DNA of 64,000 bases, from positions 1,224,274 through 1,288,273 of the forward strand of contig NZ_JABBGE010000001.1 in NCBI RefSeq assembly GCF_012927245.1. The letters run 5' to 3'. Source of the DNA: Streptomyces sp. R302. Its GTDB lineage: Bacteria > Actinomycetota > Actinomycetes > Streptomycetales > Streptomycetaceae. The first letter of the stretch is position 1; the number at the start of each line of letters is the position of its first letter. The translations under genes were made by a program, and so were the position numbers. Below the pieces are notes generated by a model that was given only the letters and a program-made list of their open reading frames with translations, made no database searches and had not been told where the DNA came from. Shown here piece after piece: positions 8,075 through 17,316 of this stretch.

Positions 8075-9184
8075 GTGCGCCCGGCTACAGCGACGGCAGC
8101 GGCCGTCACCACCCTGATCGGTCTCGGTGCGGCCGCCGTGGCGGCCGGCCGCCACGCCAGCGACGTCGCCCTCAAGGCGGCCTCGGGCCGGCCCCTCCCC
8201 GGAGACCCCAAGCTCACCGTGCACGCCACGGGACCCGAGCGGGTCACCCTCACCCGCAGCCTCGCCTCGCTGCGCCCCGGTACGTACGGGATGACGGCGC
8301 CCGGCCTGCACGCGGTCGCCGGGCCGGTCCTCGACCGCGTCCCGCACACCGCCGACACGGTCGTCCGCCGCCTCGAACGCGTCGAGCGCGGCGCGCTCGG
8401 CCCCGGCAGCAGGGTCCGCCTCACCCCCCAGCTGCACACCGGCACCCCGGAGACCGCCCTCGGCCTGCCGCACGAGGACATCGAGATCCCCGGCGAGCTC
8501 GGCCCGCTCCCCGCCTGGCTGGTCACCGGCCCGCGCTCCACCTGGGTGGTGGCCCTGCACGGCATCGGCGCGGGCCGCGAGCACACGCTGAACCTCGTCC
8601 CCTTCTACGCCCGCCGCCGCGTCCCCGTCCTCGTCCCCGCCTACCGCGGCGACCGGGGCGCCCCCGCCCCGGCGGACGGCCTCGCCCAGCTCGGCGACAC
8701 CGAGTGGCGCGACGTCGACGCGGTCCTGCGGTACGCGGTCCGCCGCGGCGCCACCAAGATCGTCCTGCACGGCTGGGGCACCGGCGCCACGATGGCGCTG
8801 CGCGCCGCCGCCGAGTCGGGCGTGCGCGACCGCATCGCCGGCCTGGTCCTGGACTCCCCGGTCCTCGACTGGGAGGCCACCGTCCGCAACCTCGCCACCG
8901 CCCGGGGCGTCCCCGCCCCGCTGGTCCCGCTCGCCGTCCGCGCCGCCCTCGGCCGCACCGGACCGCACCCCGACCACGCGGCGGACCTCCGCATCCCGGT
9001 CCTCCTGGCGCACGGCCCCGACGACACGATCTCCCCCTGGGAGCGGTCGGTCGAGCTCGCCGCGCGCCGCCCGGACCTGGTGACCCTGCTGACCGTCCGC
9101 CAAGCCCCCCACACCGCGATGTGGAACGCGAACCCCCTCCGCTACGAAGAGGCCCTGCGCCGCTATCTGACCCCCCTCATGTAG
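8075..9184 (+). CDS. Alpha/beta hydrolase-fold protein lacking the nucleophile serine
   Basis: From the GTG at 8075 this is a 369-aa protein. That start is chosen because a hydrophobic N-terminus (AAAVTTLIGLGAAAVAAG) begins there and upstream sequence is low-complexity and repetitive. Residues 155-350 look like an alpha/beta hydrolase: HGIG oxyanion-loop motif at 162-165, LDSPVLDW near 259-266, HGPDD at 313-317 and a likely catalytic His at 346 (APHTAM). At the nucleophile elbow, where G-X-S-X-G is expected, the sequence is GWGTG (233-237), so the serine is replaced by Gly235. It may be a non-enzymatic or altered member. The N-terminal helix suggests membrane anchoring or export. Confidence 0.8.
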   Translation: MRPATATAAAVTTLIGLGAAAVAAGRHASDVALKAASGRPLPGDPKLTVHATGPERVTLTRSLASLRPGTYGMTAPGLHAVAGPVLDRVPHTADTVVRRLERVERGALGPGSRVRLTPQLHTGTPETALGLPHEDIEIPGELGPLPAWLVTGPRSTWVVALHGIGAGREHTLNLVPFYARRRVPVLVPAYRGDRGAPAPADGLAQLGDTEWRDVDAVLRYAVRRGATKIVLHGWGTGATMALRAAAESGVRDRIAGLVLDSPVLDWEATVRNLATARGVPAPLVPLAVRAALGRTGPHPDHAADLRIPVLLAHGPDDTISPWERSVELAARRPDLVTLLTVRQAPHTAMWNANPLRYEEALRRYLTPLM

Positions 9185-9281
9185 CGCCCCCACGGCCCGG
9201 CGCGCGCCCCCGGCGGCCCGATCGTGACGGCGTGGCGGATTCCGATTGGGCTTTCGGGCCGTCAGCGGGAAGACTGCCCCC

Positions 9282-10745
9282 GTGACGTCTCGAAAGCCCG
9301 ATGAACCATTGGCGCGCAACTCCAGACTCCGCCTCGTCCGTCCGCGCTCGCTGGCCACCGCACGGAGGGCCGCGACGACGCGCCGCACCCGGCCTGCCCC
9401 GAGGCCGCCCGAGGGCACCCCGCCCCGCGCGGAACTGGCCCGCCAGGCCAGACTCGTCCTCGCCGACGCCGTGCGGATCGCCCGCTGGGCAGCCGCCCCG
9501 CGCGGCCCCCAGCCGGGTCTACGCGCGGCGACGGCCCCGCCGCCCTCCGCTTCCGCCGCTTCCGGCTCCCCCTCCGCCGCTGCCGCCCCGAGCGCGACCA
9601 CCGCCGAACAGGCGGCCGCCGCCCTCGACCTGACGCCGGATCGGGTCCGGGCCGGCTGGGACCGGGCCCGGCTCGCCGGCCTCGTCGAGCTGCACGGCGC
9701 CACCGTCCGCCCCGGCTGGCGGCTCCAGGCCTGGGACCGGGACGACTCCGCCGTGCTGCGCGGCTGGGTCGCGCTCCTCGACGCCTGGTCGCTGGTCCAC
9801 CCCGCCCCCGAGGGCGTCTCGCCCGGCGCGGTCGCCGAGGTCGTGGAGGCCGTGCCGCAGGTCCTGTCGCTGCTCCAGCTCTCCCAGGGCCCCGTCCTCC
9901 TCCCCGCCCTCCTCGACCTTCTCGGCCAGCGCGTCGACGAACTCCGCGAGGAGCGCTGCGAGGTGCCGGACGACGGCGCGCCCGCGCACCCCGCGCCCCC
10001 CGCCGAGCGGCTGCCCGCCCTGCTCGACTGGGCCCTCGAAGGCCTCGCCGAGGTCGGCGCGCTCACCCTGGACGGGGAGGCGGGCCCGGAGGGACGTCAC
10101 GCGACCCTGACCCCGCTCGGCAACTGGGCGGTGTGGGTCAAGCTGGAGCAGATCTGCGTCGCCGCGCAGAGCCCCGCCGGCAACATCGAGCAGTCCGCCG
10201 CCGACATGCTCCGCGGCTGCGCCCGGCTCACCCCGGGCCCGGCCCGTGACGAGTACCGCGCGTGGCTCGCCGCCCGCCCGCTGGCCGGCGCGGTCGCCGA
10301 GCTCCTCGCCGCCGCGCGCGGCGAGGACGCCCTGCTGCGCGGCCTGGCCTTCGAGGCGCTGCGGGTCGTCGGCGCCCCCGCGGAGGCGGAGGTCCGCGCC
10401 GCGGTCGCCGAGCCCCCGCTGCGCCCGTACGCGCTGCTGTGGCTCGCCGAGTACGAGGGCACCGACCCGGACGACGCCCCGGAGGTCCTCACCCGCGAGG
10501 AGGCGACCTGGCTCTGGGTGGACACCGCGGCCGCCGTCGCCGACCACGGGGAGAGCGAGCTGCTGGTACGGCACCTGGACTCGGCGGTCCAGGGCACCGT
10601 GCCCGCCCTCCTGGAGGAGGTCAGGGCGGTGGGCCACCCGAGGACCGTCCAGGTGCTCGTGGCCCTCGCCGCCGCCCACCCCGACCCGGCCCTGGCCAAG
10701 GCGGTCCGCCGGGCCGCCTTCCAGGTCCACACCGGCACGCTCTGA
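9282..10745 (+). CDS. Conserved hypothetical protein, possible winged-helix and alpha-solenoid
   Basis: I do not recognise a family. The GTG at 9282 is preceded by GGGAAG at a good distance and gives 487 aa; a TTG at 9246 is the alternative. The N-terminal ~100 residues are Arg- and Ala/Pro-rich. A stretch near residues 105-145 (AAAALDLTPDRVRAGWDRARLAGL in part) could be a helix-turn-helix. The C-terminal half is Ala/Leu/Glu-rich with repeated short helices, suggestive of HEAT-like packing. No signal peptide or membrane helix is obvious. It is co-oriented with the hydrolase gene 97 bp upstream and ends at a bidirectional terminator. Confidence 0.75.
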   Translation: MTSRKPDEPLARNSRLRLVRPRSLATARRAATTRRTRPAPRPPEGTPPRAELARQARLVLADAVRIARWAAAPRGPQPGLRAATAPPPSASAASGSPSAAAAPSATTAEQAAAALDLTPDRVRAGWDRARLAGLVELHGATVRPGWRLQAWDRDDSAVLRGWVALLDAWSLVHPAPEGVSPGAVAEVVEAVPQVLSLLQLSQGPVLLPALLDLLGQRVDELREERCEVPDDGAPAHPAPPAERLPALLDWALEGLAEVGALTLDGEAGPEGRHATLTPLGNWAVWVKLEQICVAAQSPAGNIEQSAADMLRGCARLTPGPARDEYRAWLAARPLAGAVAELLAAARGEDALLRGLAFEALRVVGAPAEAEVRAAVAEPPLRPYALLWLAEYEGTDPDDAPEVLTREEATWLWVDTAAAVADHGESELLVRHLDSAVQGTVPALLEEVRAVGHPRTVQVLVALAAAHPDPALAKAVRRAAFQVHTGTL

Positions 10746-10750
10746 ACCCG

Positions 10751-10777
10751 GGGCGGGCGCCCTTCCGGCGCCCGCCC
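10751..10777. terminator. Bidirectional hairpin between convergent genes
   Basis: GGGCGGGCGCC (10751-10761) pairs perfectly with GGCGCCCGCCC (10767-10777) around a CTTCC loop. It sits in the 47-bp space between the hypothetical gene and the convergent VOC gene. Confidence 0.75.
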
Positions 10778-10792
10778 GCCGGATCCCCGGGG

Positions 10793-11194
10793 TCAGTCCG
10801 CCGCGCCGGGCGCGTACGTCCCGAAGCTCCAGACGTTGCCCTCGCCGTCTCGGGCCATGTAGTCGCGGGAGCCGTAGTCCTGGTCCGTGGGCGGCATCAG
10901 GATCTCCACGCCGTGGGCGACGGCGCGGGAGTGGTGCTCGTCGACGTCGCGGACCCGGACGTAGACGCCCACCGGACCGGAACCGGCCATCAGCTTGTCG
11001 AACTCGCTGCCGGTGCCCGAACTGCCGAGCATCACCATCCCGTTCCCGTACGCCAGCTCGGCGTGGGCCACCAGGCCGTCCTCGCCCTCGTACACCGCGG
11101 TGGCGGTGAACCCGAAGGCCTCCGTGAGCAGCGTGATCGCCGCCTTCGCGTCCCGGTACGTCAGCGCCGGACAGATGTCGGGTGCCTCGGACAT
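10793..11194 (-). CDS. VOC (glyoxalase/bleomycin-resistance fold) family protein
   Basis: The 133-aa protein has the beta-alpha-beta-beta-beta layout of a VOC domain, beginning PALTYRDAKAAITLLTEAFGF and ending DPEGNVWSFG-like (DGEGNVWSFGTY). The ATG at 11192-11194 is preferred over the GTG three codons upstream because AGGGAG lies eight bases before it. Likely metal-binding positions are hard to assign by eye, so substrate and catalytic status are unknown. It is monocistronic on the minus strand. Confidence 0.85.
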   Translation of the reverse strand: MSEAPDICPALTYRDAKAAITLLTEAFGFTATAVYEGEDGLVAHAELAYGNGMVMLGSSGTGSEFDKLMAGSGPVGVYVRVRDVDEHHSRAVAHGVEILMPPTDQDYGSRDYMARDGEGNVWSFGTYAPGAAD

Positions 11195-11270
11195 CCCGCT
11201 CACTCCCTCTCGATCGAACCCGCTCGGTCGGATGTGACCTGGGGCACAGTCTTGCAGTCGGCGTCGCCCC

Positions 11271-12164
11271 TCAGCGGAAGGTGTTGCACTGGGCCATGTC
11301 GCCGGTCCGGTAGCCCGTGCGGAACCACTGCTGCCGCTGCTCGGCCGAGCCGTGCGTCCAGTTCTCCGGGGTCACCCGGCCCTGGAAGCGCTCCTGGATG
11401 CGGTCGTCGCCGACGGCCGCCGCCGCGTCCAGGCCGTCCCGGATGTCGGTGTCGTCGAGCCGGGTGAGCAGCGGCCGTCCGGTGGACTCGTCGGGGGTGG
11501 TCGTCGCGTGCCGGGCCCACACGCCCGCGTAGCAGTCCGCCTGGAGCTCGACGCGGACCGCGTTGGAGTCGGCGCCGGTCCGCCCGTCCTGGGAGCGGCT
11601 GAGCGTCCCCATCAGGTTCTGGACGTGATGGCCGTACTCGTGGGCCACCACGTACGCCTGGGCGAAGGGTCCGCCGCTGGAGCCGAACGTGGTCCGCAGC
11701 TCCTCGAAGAAGCCCAGGTCCAGGTAGACCTGCCGGTCGCCGGGGCAGTAGAAGGGGCCGACCGCCGAGCTCGCCGCGCCGCACGCCGTGGCGACCCGCC
11801 GGCTGAACAGGACGGTGGAGGCGGGGGCGTAGGTGCCGCCCCTGCGGGTGTACTCGCCCCGCCAGTAGTCCTGGAGGCTGTTGACCACGGCCACGGTCCG
11901 GCAGTCCTGCCGGCTGTTGGCGTCCGCGCCGGTCCGGCAGTCCTGGCTCACCTGCGCCGCGGAGGAGGAGCTGGCCGCGGGCGTGTCCTCGCCGCCGCCG
12001 GAGAGCCCGAGCTGGTCGGGGCCGACGCCGAGGAGCAGGCCGAGGATCAGGGCGACGAAGCCGATGATCCCGCCGCCGACGGTGGCCCTCCCGCCCGGGA
12101 CGCGGCTGCCGCGGACGTCCTTCACCTCGGTGGTGTCCAGACGGGCGTCGTCGTCGAACTGCAC
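11271..12164 (-). CDS. Membrane-anchored neutral zinc metallopeptidase, YpfJ family
   Basis: This 297-aa protein has one N-terminal transmembrane helix (about 30-49, GGGIIGFVALILGLLLGVG) and an extracytoplasmic domain. The zinc motif HEYGHH is at 175-180, and a third-ligand candidate lies in VELQADCYAG about 30 residues later, matching putative neutral zinc metallopeptidases (YpfJ). Several cysteines (residues 76, 88, 128, 140) could form disulphides outside the cell. The C-terminal WFRTGYRTGDMAQCNTF is typical of the family. Substrate unknown. Monocistronic, divergent from the ABC-F gene. Confidence 0.9.
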   Translation of the reverse strand: MQFDDDARLDTTEVKDVRGSRVPGGRATVGGGIIGFVALILGLLLGVGPDQLGLSGGGEDTPAASSSSAAQVSQDCRTGADANSRQDCRTVAVVNSLQDYWRGEYTRRGGTYAPASTVLFSRRVATACGAASSAVGPFYCPGDRQVYLDLGFFEELRTTFGSSGGPFAQAYVVAHEYGHHVQNLMGTLSRSQDGRTGADSNAVRVELQADCYAGVWARHATTTPDESTGRPLLTRLDDTDIRDGLDAAAAVGDDRIQERFQGRVTPENWTHGSAEQRQQWFRTGYRTGDMAQCNTFR

Positions 12165-12351
12165 GGTCCACCTCCGCGTCGCCGCGGCGGCCGGACCGCC
12201 GCCCTCCGCCGAGTATCGAATGATCTCGACCGATCCGCTCTTTTTGTCAGTGATTCAGGCGATCCTCTGGGTGATGAGAGATAAGTCCCTCTCTGTCCTC
12301 CGTCGCCCGTGTGGCCGAAAACCAGTTGCATCAGCCCGTTAGACTGGCCGC
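12165..12351. promoter_or_regulatory. Divergent promoter region between the metallopeptidase and ABC-F genes
   Basis: This is one of the less GC-rich stretches of the window (for example CTCTTTTTGTCAGTGATTC near 12239-12257). It must hold the minus-strand promoter of the metallopeptidase. On the plus strand a TAGACT -10-like hexamer (12340-12345) is placed so that transcription would start at about 12352, the A of the short ATG reading frame described next. No clear -35 is visible for it. Confidence 0.5.
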
Positions 12352-12378
12352 ATGGCCGTTCTCCTCTGGGTGCATTAG
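12352..12378 (+). CDS. Candidate leader peptide MAVLLWVH upstream of the ABC-F gene
   Basis: An ATG-initiated 8-codon frame (MAVLLWVH, stop TAG) lies 63 bp before the ABC-F start. A TAGACT hexamer seven bases upstream would place the transcription start on its ATG, giving a leaderless upstream ORF, a common arrangement for actinobacterial leader peptides. ABC-F genes are often controlled by ribosome-mediated attenuation, which makes a role plausible. A palindrome GGCGTCGACGCC follows at 12380-12391. No definite terminator/antiterminator pair was resolved by eye. Confidence 0.4.
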   Translation: MAVLLWVH

Positions 12379-12441
12379 CGGCGTCGACGCCCGCCACCAG
12401 CCGTCTCTTCCGCCGTCTTCCCACCGCCCTGGAGTCTGTCC

Positions 12442-14040
<1,599 letters not shown>

Positions 14041-14050
14041 GCCCCGGCTG

Positions 14051-14322
14051 GATCATTCGGCTCATCGCCGGATCCGTCATCTGAGTGAGAAGGTCTCGTA
14101 CCCCCGGCGCGGGCCTCTGCCGAATCCTTCCGGCAGGGCCCGCGTCGCACGTTTGTTCCCTCAGTAGGCCTGACCTGGCGGTCCCTTGATCCACTCCTTC
14201 GAGGGATGCGATCCGGCCCTGCGGAATGTCAGCTTCCGATCGTGCGGACGACGTACTCGTCCGCAAACCCGGCACGACGGACCTTGTCGAATGGGTGGCC
14301 AGGATGCCGGGGAGGGGTGATC
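14051..14322. promoter_or_regulatory. Cluster of six GATC sites upstream of gbn, plus ABC-F terminator
   Basis: The 321-bp interval 14041-14361 holds no gene. GATC occurs at 14051, 14071, 14188, 14210, 14238 and 14319, six times in 272 bp, where about 0.7 would be expected at this base composition. Gbn, encoded next, is a GATC-binding nucleoid protein, so these may be autoregulatory sites. Confidence 0.55.
14108..14144 (+). terminator. Hairpin terminator after the ABC-F gene
   Basis: CGCGGGCCTCTGCCG (14108-14122) pairs with CGGCAGGGCCCGCG (14131-14144) with one bulge. It is followed by a T-containing CGTTTGTTCC after a short gap. Confidence 0.7.
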
Positions 14323-14361
14323 ATGAGAAGTCCAGAGCGCACTTCCCATGAGGAGGCACGG

Positions 14362-14583
14362 GTGGCCGAGACTCTGAAGAAGGGCAGCCGGGTGACCGGC
14401 GCCGCGCGCGACAAGCTCGCGGCAGACCTGAAGAAGAAGTACGACTCCGGGGCGAGTATCCGGGCGCTGGCCGAGGAAACGGGCCGCTCCTACGGATTCG
14501 TCCACCGGATGCTCAGTGAATCCGGAGTGACGCTGCGTGGTCGCGGCGGCGCGACCCGGGGCAAGAAGGCAGCCTCGGCCTGA
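14362..14583 (+). CDS. gbn: GATC-binding nucleoid-associated protein Gbn
   Basis: From the GTG at 14362, preceded by AGGAGG five bases away, the product is 73 aa. It starts VAETLKKGSRVTGAARDKL, has a central helix-turn-helix (YDSGASIRALAEETGRSYGF, about residues 28-47) and a basic GRGGATRGKKAASA tail. This is the size and sequence type of SCO1839 of S. coelicolor, reported as Gbn, a small nucleoid-associated protein that binds GATC motifs and affects development. The upstream in-frame ATG at 14323 is less likely because it lacks as good a ribosome-binding site. Confidence 0.9.
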   Translation: MAETLKKGSRVTGAARDKLAADLKKKYDSGASIRALAEETGRSYGFVHRMLSESGVTLRGRGGATRGKKAASA

Positions 14584-14715
14584 CGCCGGGGGCGGCTCGA
14601 CCCGTCCACCGGGATCCTCCCGGTGGGCACCCGGTCGGTCCTGCGACCGGCCGGGTGGTTACTGTGCAGTCACTTAGCATCGGATGCAGTGCTGCATTGG
14701 AACCGGAGGCGCCCC

Positions 14716-15516
14716 ATGACCACGCCCGACGACTCCCAGCTCGTCTTCGACAAGGACGGTGTACGGCTCACCGTCGAGGACGCCGTTGCCACGGTGACCC
14801 TGACCAACCCGGCGAAGCGCAACGCCCAGTCTCCCGCTCTGTGGCGGGCGTTGACGGAAGCCGGCCGGTCGCTGCCGGGCAGCGTGCGGATCGTCGTCCT
14901 GCGCGGTGAGGGCAAGTCCTTCTCCGCCGGACTCGACCGACAGGCCTTCACGCCCGAGGGCTTCGACGGAGAGCCGTCCTTCCTCGACATGGCGCGCGGG
15001 TCCGACGCGGACCTCGACGCGGTCATCGCCGAGTACCAGGAGGCGTTCACCTGGTGGCGCCGCAGCGACCTCGTGTCCATCGCGGCCGTCCAGGGCCACG
15101 CCATCGGCGCCGGCTTCCAGCTCGCCCTCGCCTGCGACCTGCGGGTCGTCGCCGAGGACGTGCAGTTCGCGATGCGCGAGACCAGCCTGGGCCTCGTCCC
15201 CGACCTCACCGGGACGCACCCCCTCGTCTCCCTCGTCGGCTACGCCCGCGCGCTGGAGATCTGCGCCACCGGCCGCTTCGTCCACGCCGAGGAGGCCGAG
15301 CGCATCGGCCTGGCCAACATCTCCGTGCCCGCCGCCGAGCTCGACGCGGCCGTACGGGACCTGAGCGCCGCCCTCCTCGCCGCACCGCGCGACGCGGTCG
15401 TCGAGACCAAGGCGCTGCTCCAGGGTGCCATCGGCCGCTCCTACGAGGACCAGCGCACCGCCGAGCGCGCCGCCCAGGCCCGCCGCCTCCGCGACCTCGC
15501 AGGCCTCGGCGACTGA
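14716..15516 (+). CDS. Enoyl-CoA hydratase/isomerase (crotonase) family protein
   Basis: The ATG at 14716 follows GGAGG with normal spacing and gives 266 aa. Crotonase motifs are present: GEGKSFSAGLD near residue 66 (oxyanion hole) and AAVQGHAIGAGFQLALACDLR near residues 120-141 in two overlapping parts. The usual catalytic acidic residues of hydratases are not certain by eye, so hydratase, isomerase or another crotonase activity is possible. It stands alone between gbn and a convergent hypothetical gene, seven bases from the latter's stop. Pathway unknown. Confidence 0.88.
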   Translation: MTTPDDSQLVFDKDGVRLTVEDAVATVTLTNPAKRNAQSPALWRALTEAGRSLPGSVRIVVLRGEGKSFSAGLDRQAFTPEGFDGEPSFLDMARGSDADLDAVIAEYQEAFTWWRRSDLVSIAAVQGHAIGAGFQLALACDLRVVAEDVQFAMRETSLGLVPDLTGTHPLVSLVGYARALEICATGRFVHAEEAERIGLANISVPAAELDAAVRDLSAALLAAPRDAVVETKALLQGAIGRSYEDQRTAERAAQARRLRDLAGLGD

Positions 15517-15522
15517 CAGGCC

Positions 15523-16194
15523 CTAGCGCAGCTCCGTCACCACCACCGTGACCGCGGCGCCCTCCGGGGCCGCCGCGGCCGCCGCCTCGCGCGCGGCCCG
15601 GGCCGTCTCCGGCACCGGGCGGTCCGCGGACACCGCGCACTCCACCCGGACCGCCTCCGGCGTCCGGTGCACCGGTGGGCCCAGTGCGTCCGTCATCGCC
15701 GCCACGCCCGGCGCCCGCAGCACCGCGAGGGCCACCGGGTCGTCGGTGGCCGGCGAGGTCAGGGCCGGCGGCGGGGGAGCGGGCTCCGGTACGGGCGCCT
15801 CCTCCAGGAGGTCCGTCACCCGCAGGTCGACCTCCGTCACCGCCAGGCCGAGCTCCCGCGCCGCCGCGAGCAGCAGCGCCCGTACCTCCTCCGCCGTCTC
15901 CGGCAGCGAGCGCCCGCCCGCCACCGCGGCGAACTCCGCCTCGATCCGCAGCGGCCCGGCCGGCAGCCCGCCCGGCGGCACCGGGAACGGGCCCGGGTCC
16001 CCGGCGGGCCCCGCCGCGCCGATCCGCAGGGCGCCCGGCACCGCGTCCCGTACCCCCGCCACCGCCCGGCCCAGCGCCTCCCGGGCCGCGCGCTCCGCGA
16101 GCCACGCGCCGTCCGCCGCCGTGCCGAGCGGCAGCAGCCTGCCCGGCGCCAGGCGGTCGCGCACCGCCGTCGTCCAACCGTCACCCGTGGTCAT
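15523..16194 (-). CDS. Conserved actinobacterial protein of unknown function next to the Asp23 operon
   Basis: The 223-aa protein is Ala/Pro-rich with no signal peptide or membrane helix. It is divergent from the Asp23/AmaP operon and may share its promoter region (16195-16285). Proteins like this in Streptomyces are labelled in databases as nucleopolyhedrovirus P10 family, which says little about function. Two segments, near residues 57-110 and 150-223, end in alternating beta/alpha patterns (EAEFAAVAG, VRVECAVSADRPVPE) that look like a weakly duplicated Asp23-like fold, but this is only an impression. The start ATG is clear on the minus strand. Confidence 0.65.
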   Translation of the reverse strand: MTTGDGWTTAVRDRLAPGRLLPLGTAADGAWLAERAAREALGRAVAGVRDAVPGALRIGAAGPAGDPGPFPVPPGGLPAGPLRIEAEFAAVAGGRSLPETAEEVRALLLAAARELGLAVTEVDLRVTDLLEEAPVPEPAPPPPALTSPATDDPVALAVLRAPGVAAMTDALGPPVHRTPEAVRVECAVSADRPVPETARAAREAAAAAAPEGAAVTVVVTELR

Positions 16195-16285
16195 TGCCCC
16201 AGCCTGCCGTATCCCCGGAGCGGCATCGGGTAACCGCCCTTAGTGTGGGCGAAGAACCCCGAAATATCCTGAAAGGGGCTTAATC

Positions 16286-16741
16286 ATGACGGACAGCGAA
16301 CGCAGCGGGGAGTCCCCCACGGTCACCAAGAAGGGCGGCGGCGCGGCCGCCACCCGGGGCCGGACCACCATCGCCGACGGCGTGGTCGAGAAGATAGCGG
16401 GCATGGCCGCCCGCGACGTCGTCGGCGTCCACGCCATGGGCAGCGGGCTCTCCCGCACCTTCGGCGCCGTCCGCGACCGCGTCCCCGGCGGAGGCGGCGC
16501 CAAGGCGAGCGTCACCCGGGGCGTCAAAGCCGAGGTCGGCGAGGTGCAGACCGCCCTCGACCTGGAGATCGTCGTCGACTACGGCGTCTCCATCTCCGAC
16601 GTCGCCGGAGCCGTCCGCGAGAACGTGATCGCGGCCGTCGAACGGATGACAGGCCTGGAGGTCGTCGAGGTCAACATCGCGGTCAGCGACGTGAAGCTGC
16701 CCGACGAAGAGGAAGACGAGCCGGAGTCCCGGCTCCAGTAG
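16286..16741 (+). CDS. Asp23/Gls24 family envelope stress-response protein (first copy)
   Basis: This 151-aa protein is the first of a five-gene run. After a Gly/Thr-rich N-terminus, the Asp23 domain starts near residue 28 (TTIADGVVEKIAGMAARDVVGVHAMGSG in overlapping parts). It continues with the conserved LEIVVDYGVSISDVAGAVRENV near residues 92-113 and MTGLEVVEVNIAVSDV. The acidic tail PDEEEDEPESRLQ is notable. Asp23 proteins form a membrane-associated layer anchored by AmaP. The ATG is preceded by GAAAGGGG; the next gene has almost the same leader. Confidence 0.92.
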   Translation: MTDSERSGESPTVTKKGGGAAATRGRTTIADGVVEKIAGMAARDVVGVHAMGSGLSRTFGAVRDRVPGGGGAKASVTRGVKAEVGEVQTALDLEIVVDYGVSISDVAGAVRENVIAAVERMTGLEVVEVNIAVSDVKLPDEEEDEPESRLQ

Positions 16742-16758
16742 CCGGAAAGGGGTTCATC

Positions 16759-16950
16759 ATGAGCATGGCGGTGGTCGGCCTGCTGGCCGGCATGGGTCTC
16801 GGCTTCGCCGGATACTTCGGCGGCTTCGGGGCGTTTCTCCTGGTCGCGGCCCTGGGCGCGGTCGGCTTCGTGGTCGGCCGCCTCCTCGACGGCGACCTCG
16901 AACCCGGCGACCTGCTGCGCAGCCGCGACCGCGGCGACCGGCGGCGGTGA
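16759..16950 (+). CDS. Small membrane protein of the Asp23 operon
   Basis: The 63-aa product has a hydrophobic Gly-rich region covering residues 3-41 (two short helices, AVVGLLAGMGLGFAGYFGGF and FLLVAALGAVGFVVGRLL) and a charged C-terminus with RSRDRGDRRR. It resembles DUF2273-type small proteins that accompany Asp23/AmaP genes. It starts 17 bp after the first Asp23 gene with the leader GAAAGGGGTTCATC, nearly identical to the leader of that gene. Confidence 0.85.
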   Translation: MSMAVVGLLAGMGLGFAGYFGGFGAFLLVAALGAVGFVVGRLLDGDLEPGDLLRSRDRGDRRR

Positions 16951-16956
16951 CGGCGG

Positions 16957-17316
16957 GTGTCCACGGACGTCACGGAACGCCCGCCGGTGCGGGAACGCGG
17001 CGCGACCACGGTCGCCGACCGCGTGGTCGCCAAGATCTCCGCCCAGGCCGCCAAGGAGGCCCTGGGCGGAGTGCCGGAGGGCGGCCACCGGCCGCACGCC
17101 TCGGTGGTCGTGCACCGGGACGCCGCCCGCATCTCGGTCAGCCTCGAACTCGACTACCCCACGGACGTCGGCCGCCGCTGCGGCGCCGTCCGGGCCCGGG
17201 TCCGCGGCCGGGTGGAGGAACTCGTCGGCATGGAGGTCCACGAGGTCGCCGTGCACGTCGAGCGCCTCCACTCCCCGCGCACCGCGCCCGCCGCCCGGAA
17301 GGGCCGCCTGGCATGA
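16957..17316 (+). CDS. Asp23/Gls24 family protein (second copy)
   Basis: The 119-aa protein starts at GTG 16957, six bases after the previous stop, and overlaps the next gene as ATGA. Its core is a shortened Asp23 domain: TTVADRVVAKISAQAAKEAL near residue 15, then VSLELDYPTDVGRRCGAVRARV near 60 in overlapping parts, and VGMEVHEVAVHVERL near 92. It has no membrane helix and a basic tail (APAARKGRLA). Two Asp23 paralogues in one operon suggest a mixed assembly under a common AmaP anchor. Confidence 0.87.
   Translation: MSTDVTERPPVRERGATTVADRVVAKISAQAAKEALGGVPEGGHRPHASVVVHRDAARISVSLELDYPTDVGRRCGAVRARVRGRVEELVGMEVHEVAVHVERLHSPRTAPAARKGRLA

Noticed and set aside
10262..11467. Plus-strand frame covering the end of the hypothetical gene and antisense to the VOC gene
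   Set aside because: Arg/Gly/Pro-rich shadow frame crossing a terminator, with genuine genes in other frames.
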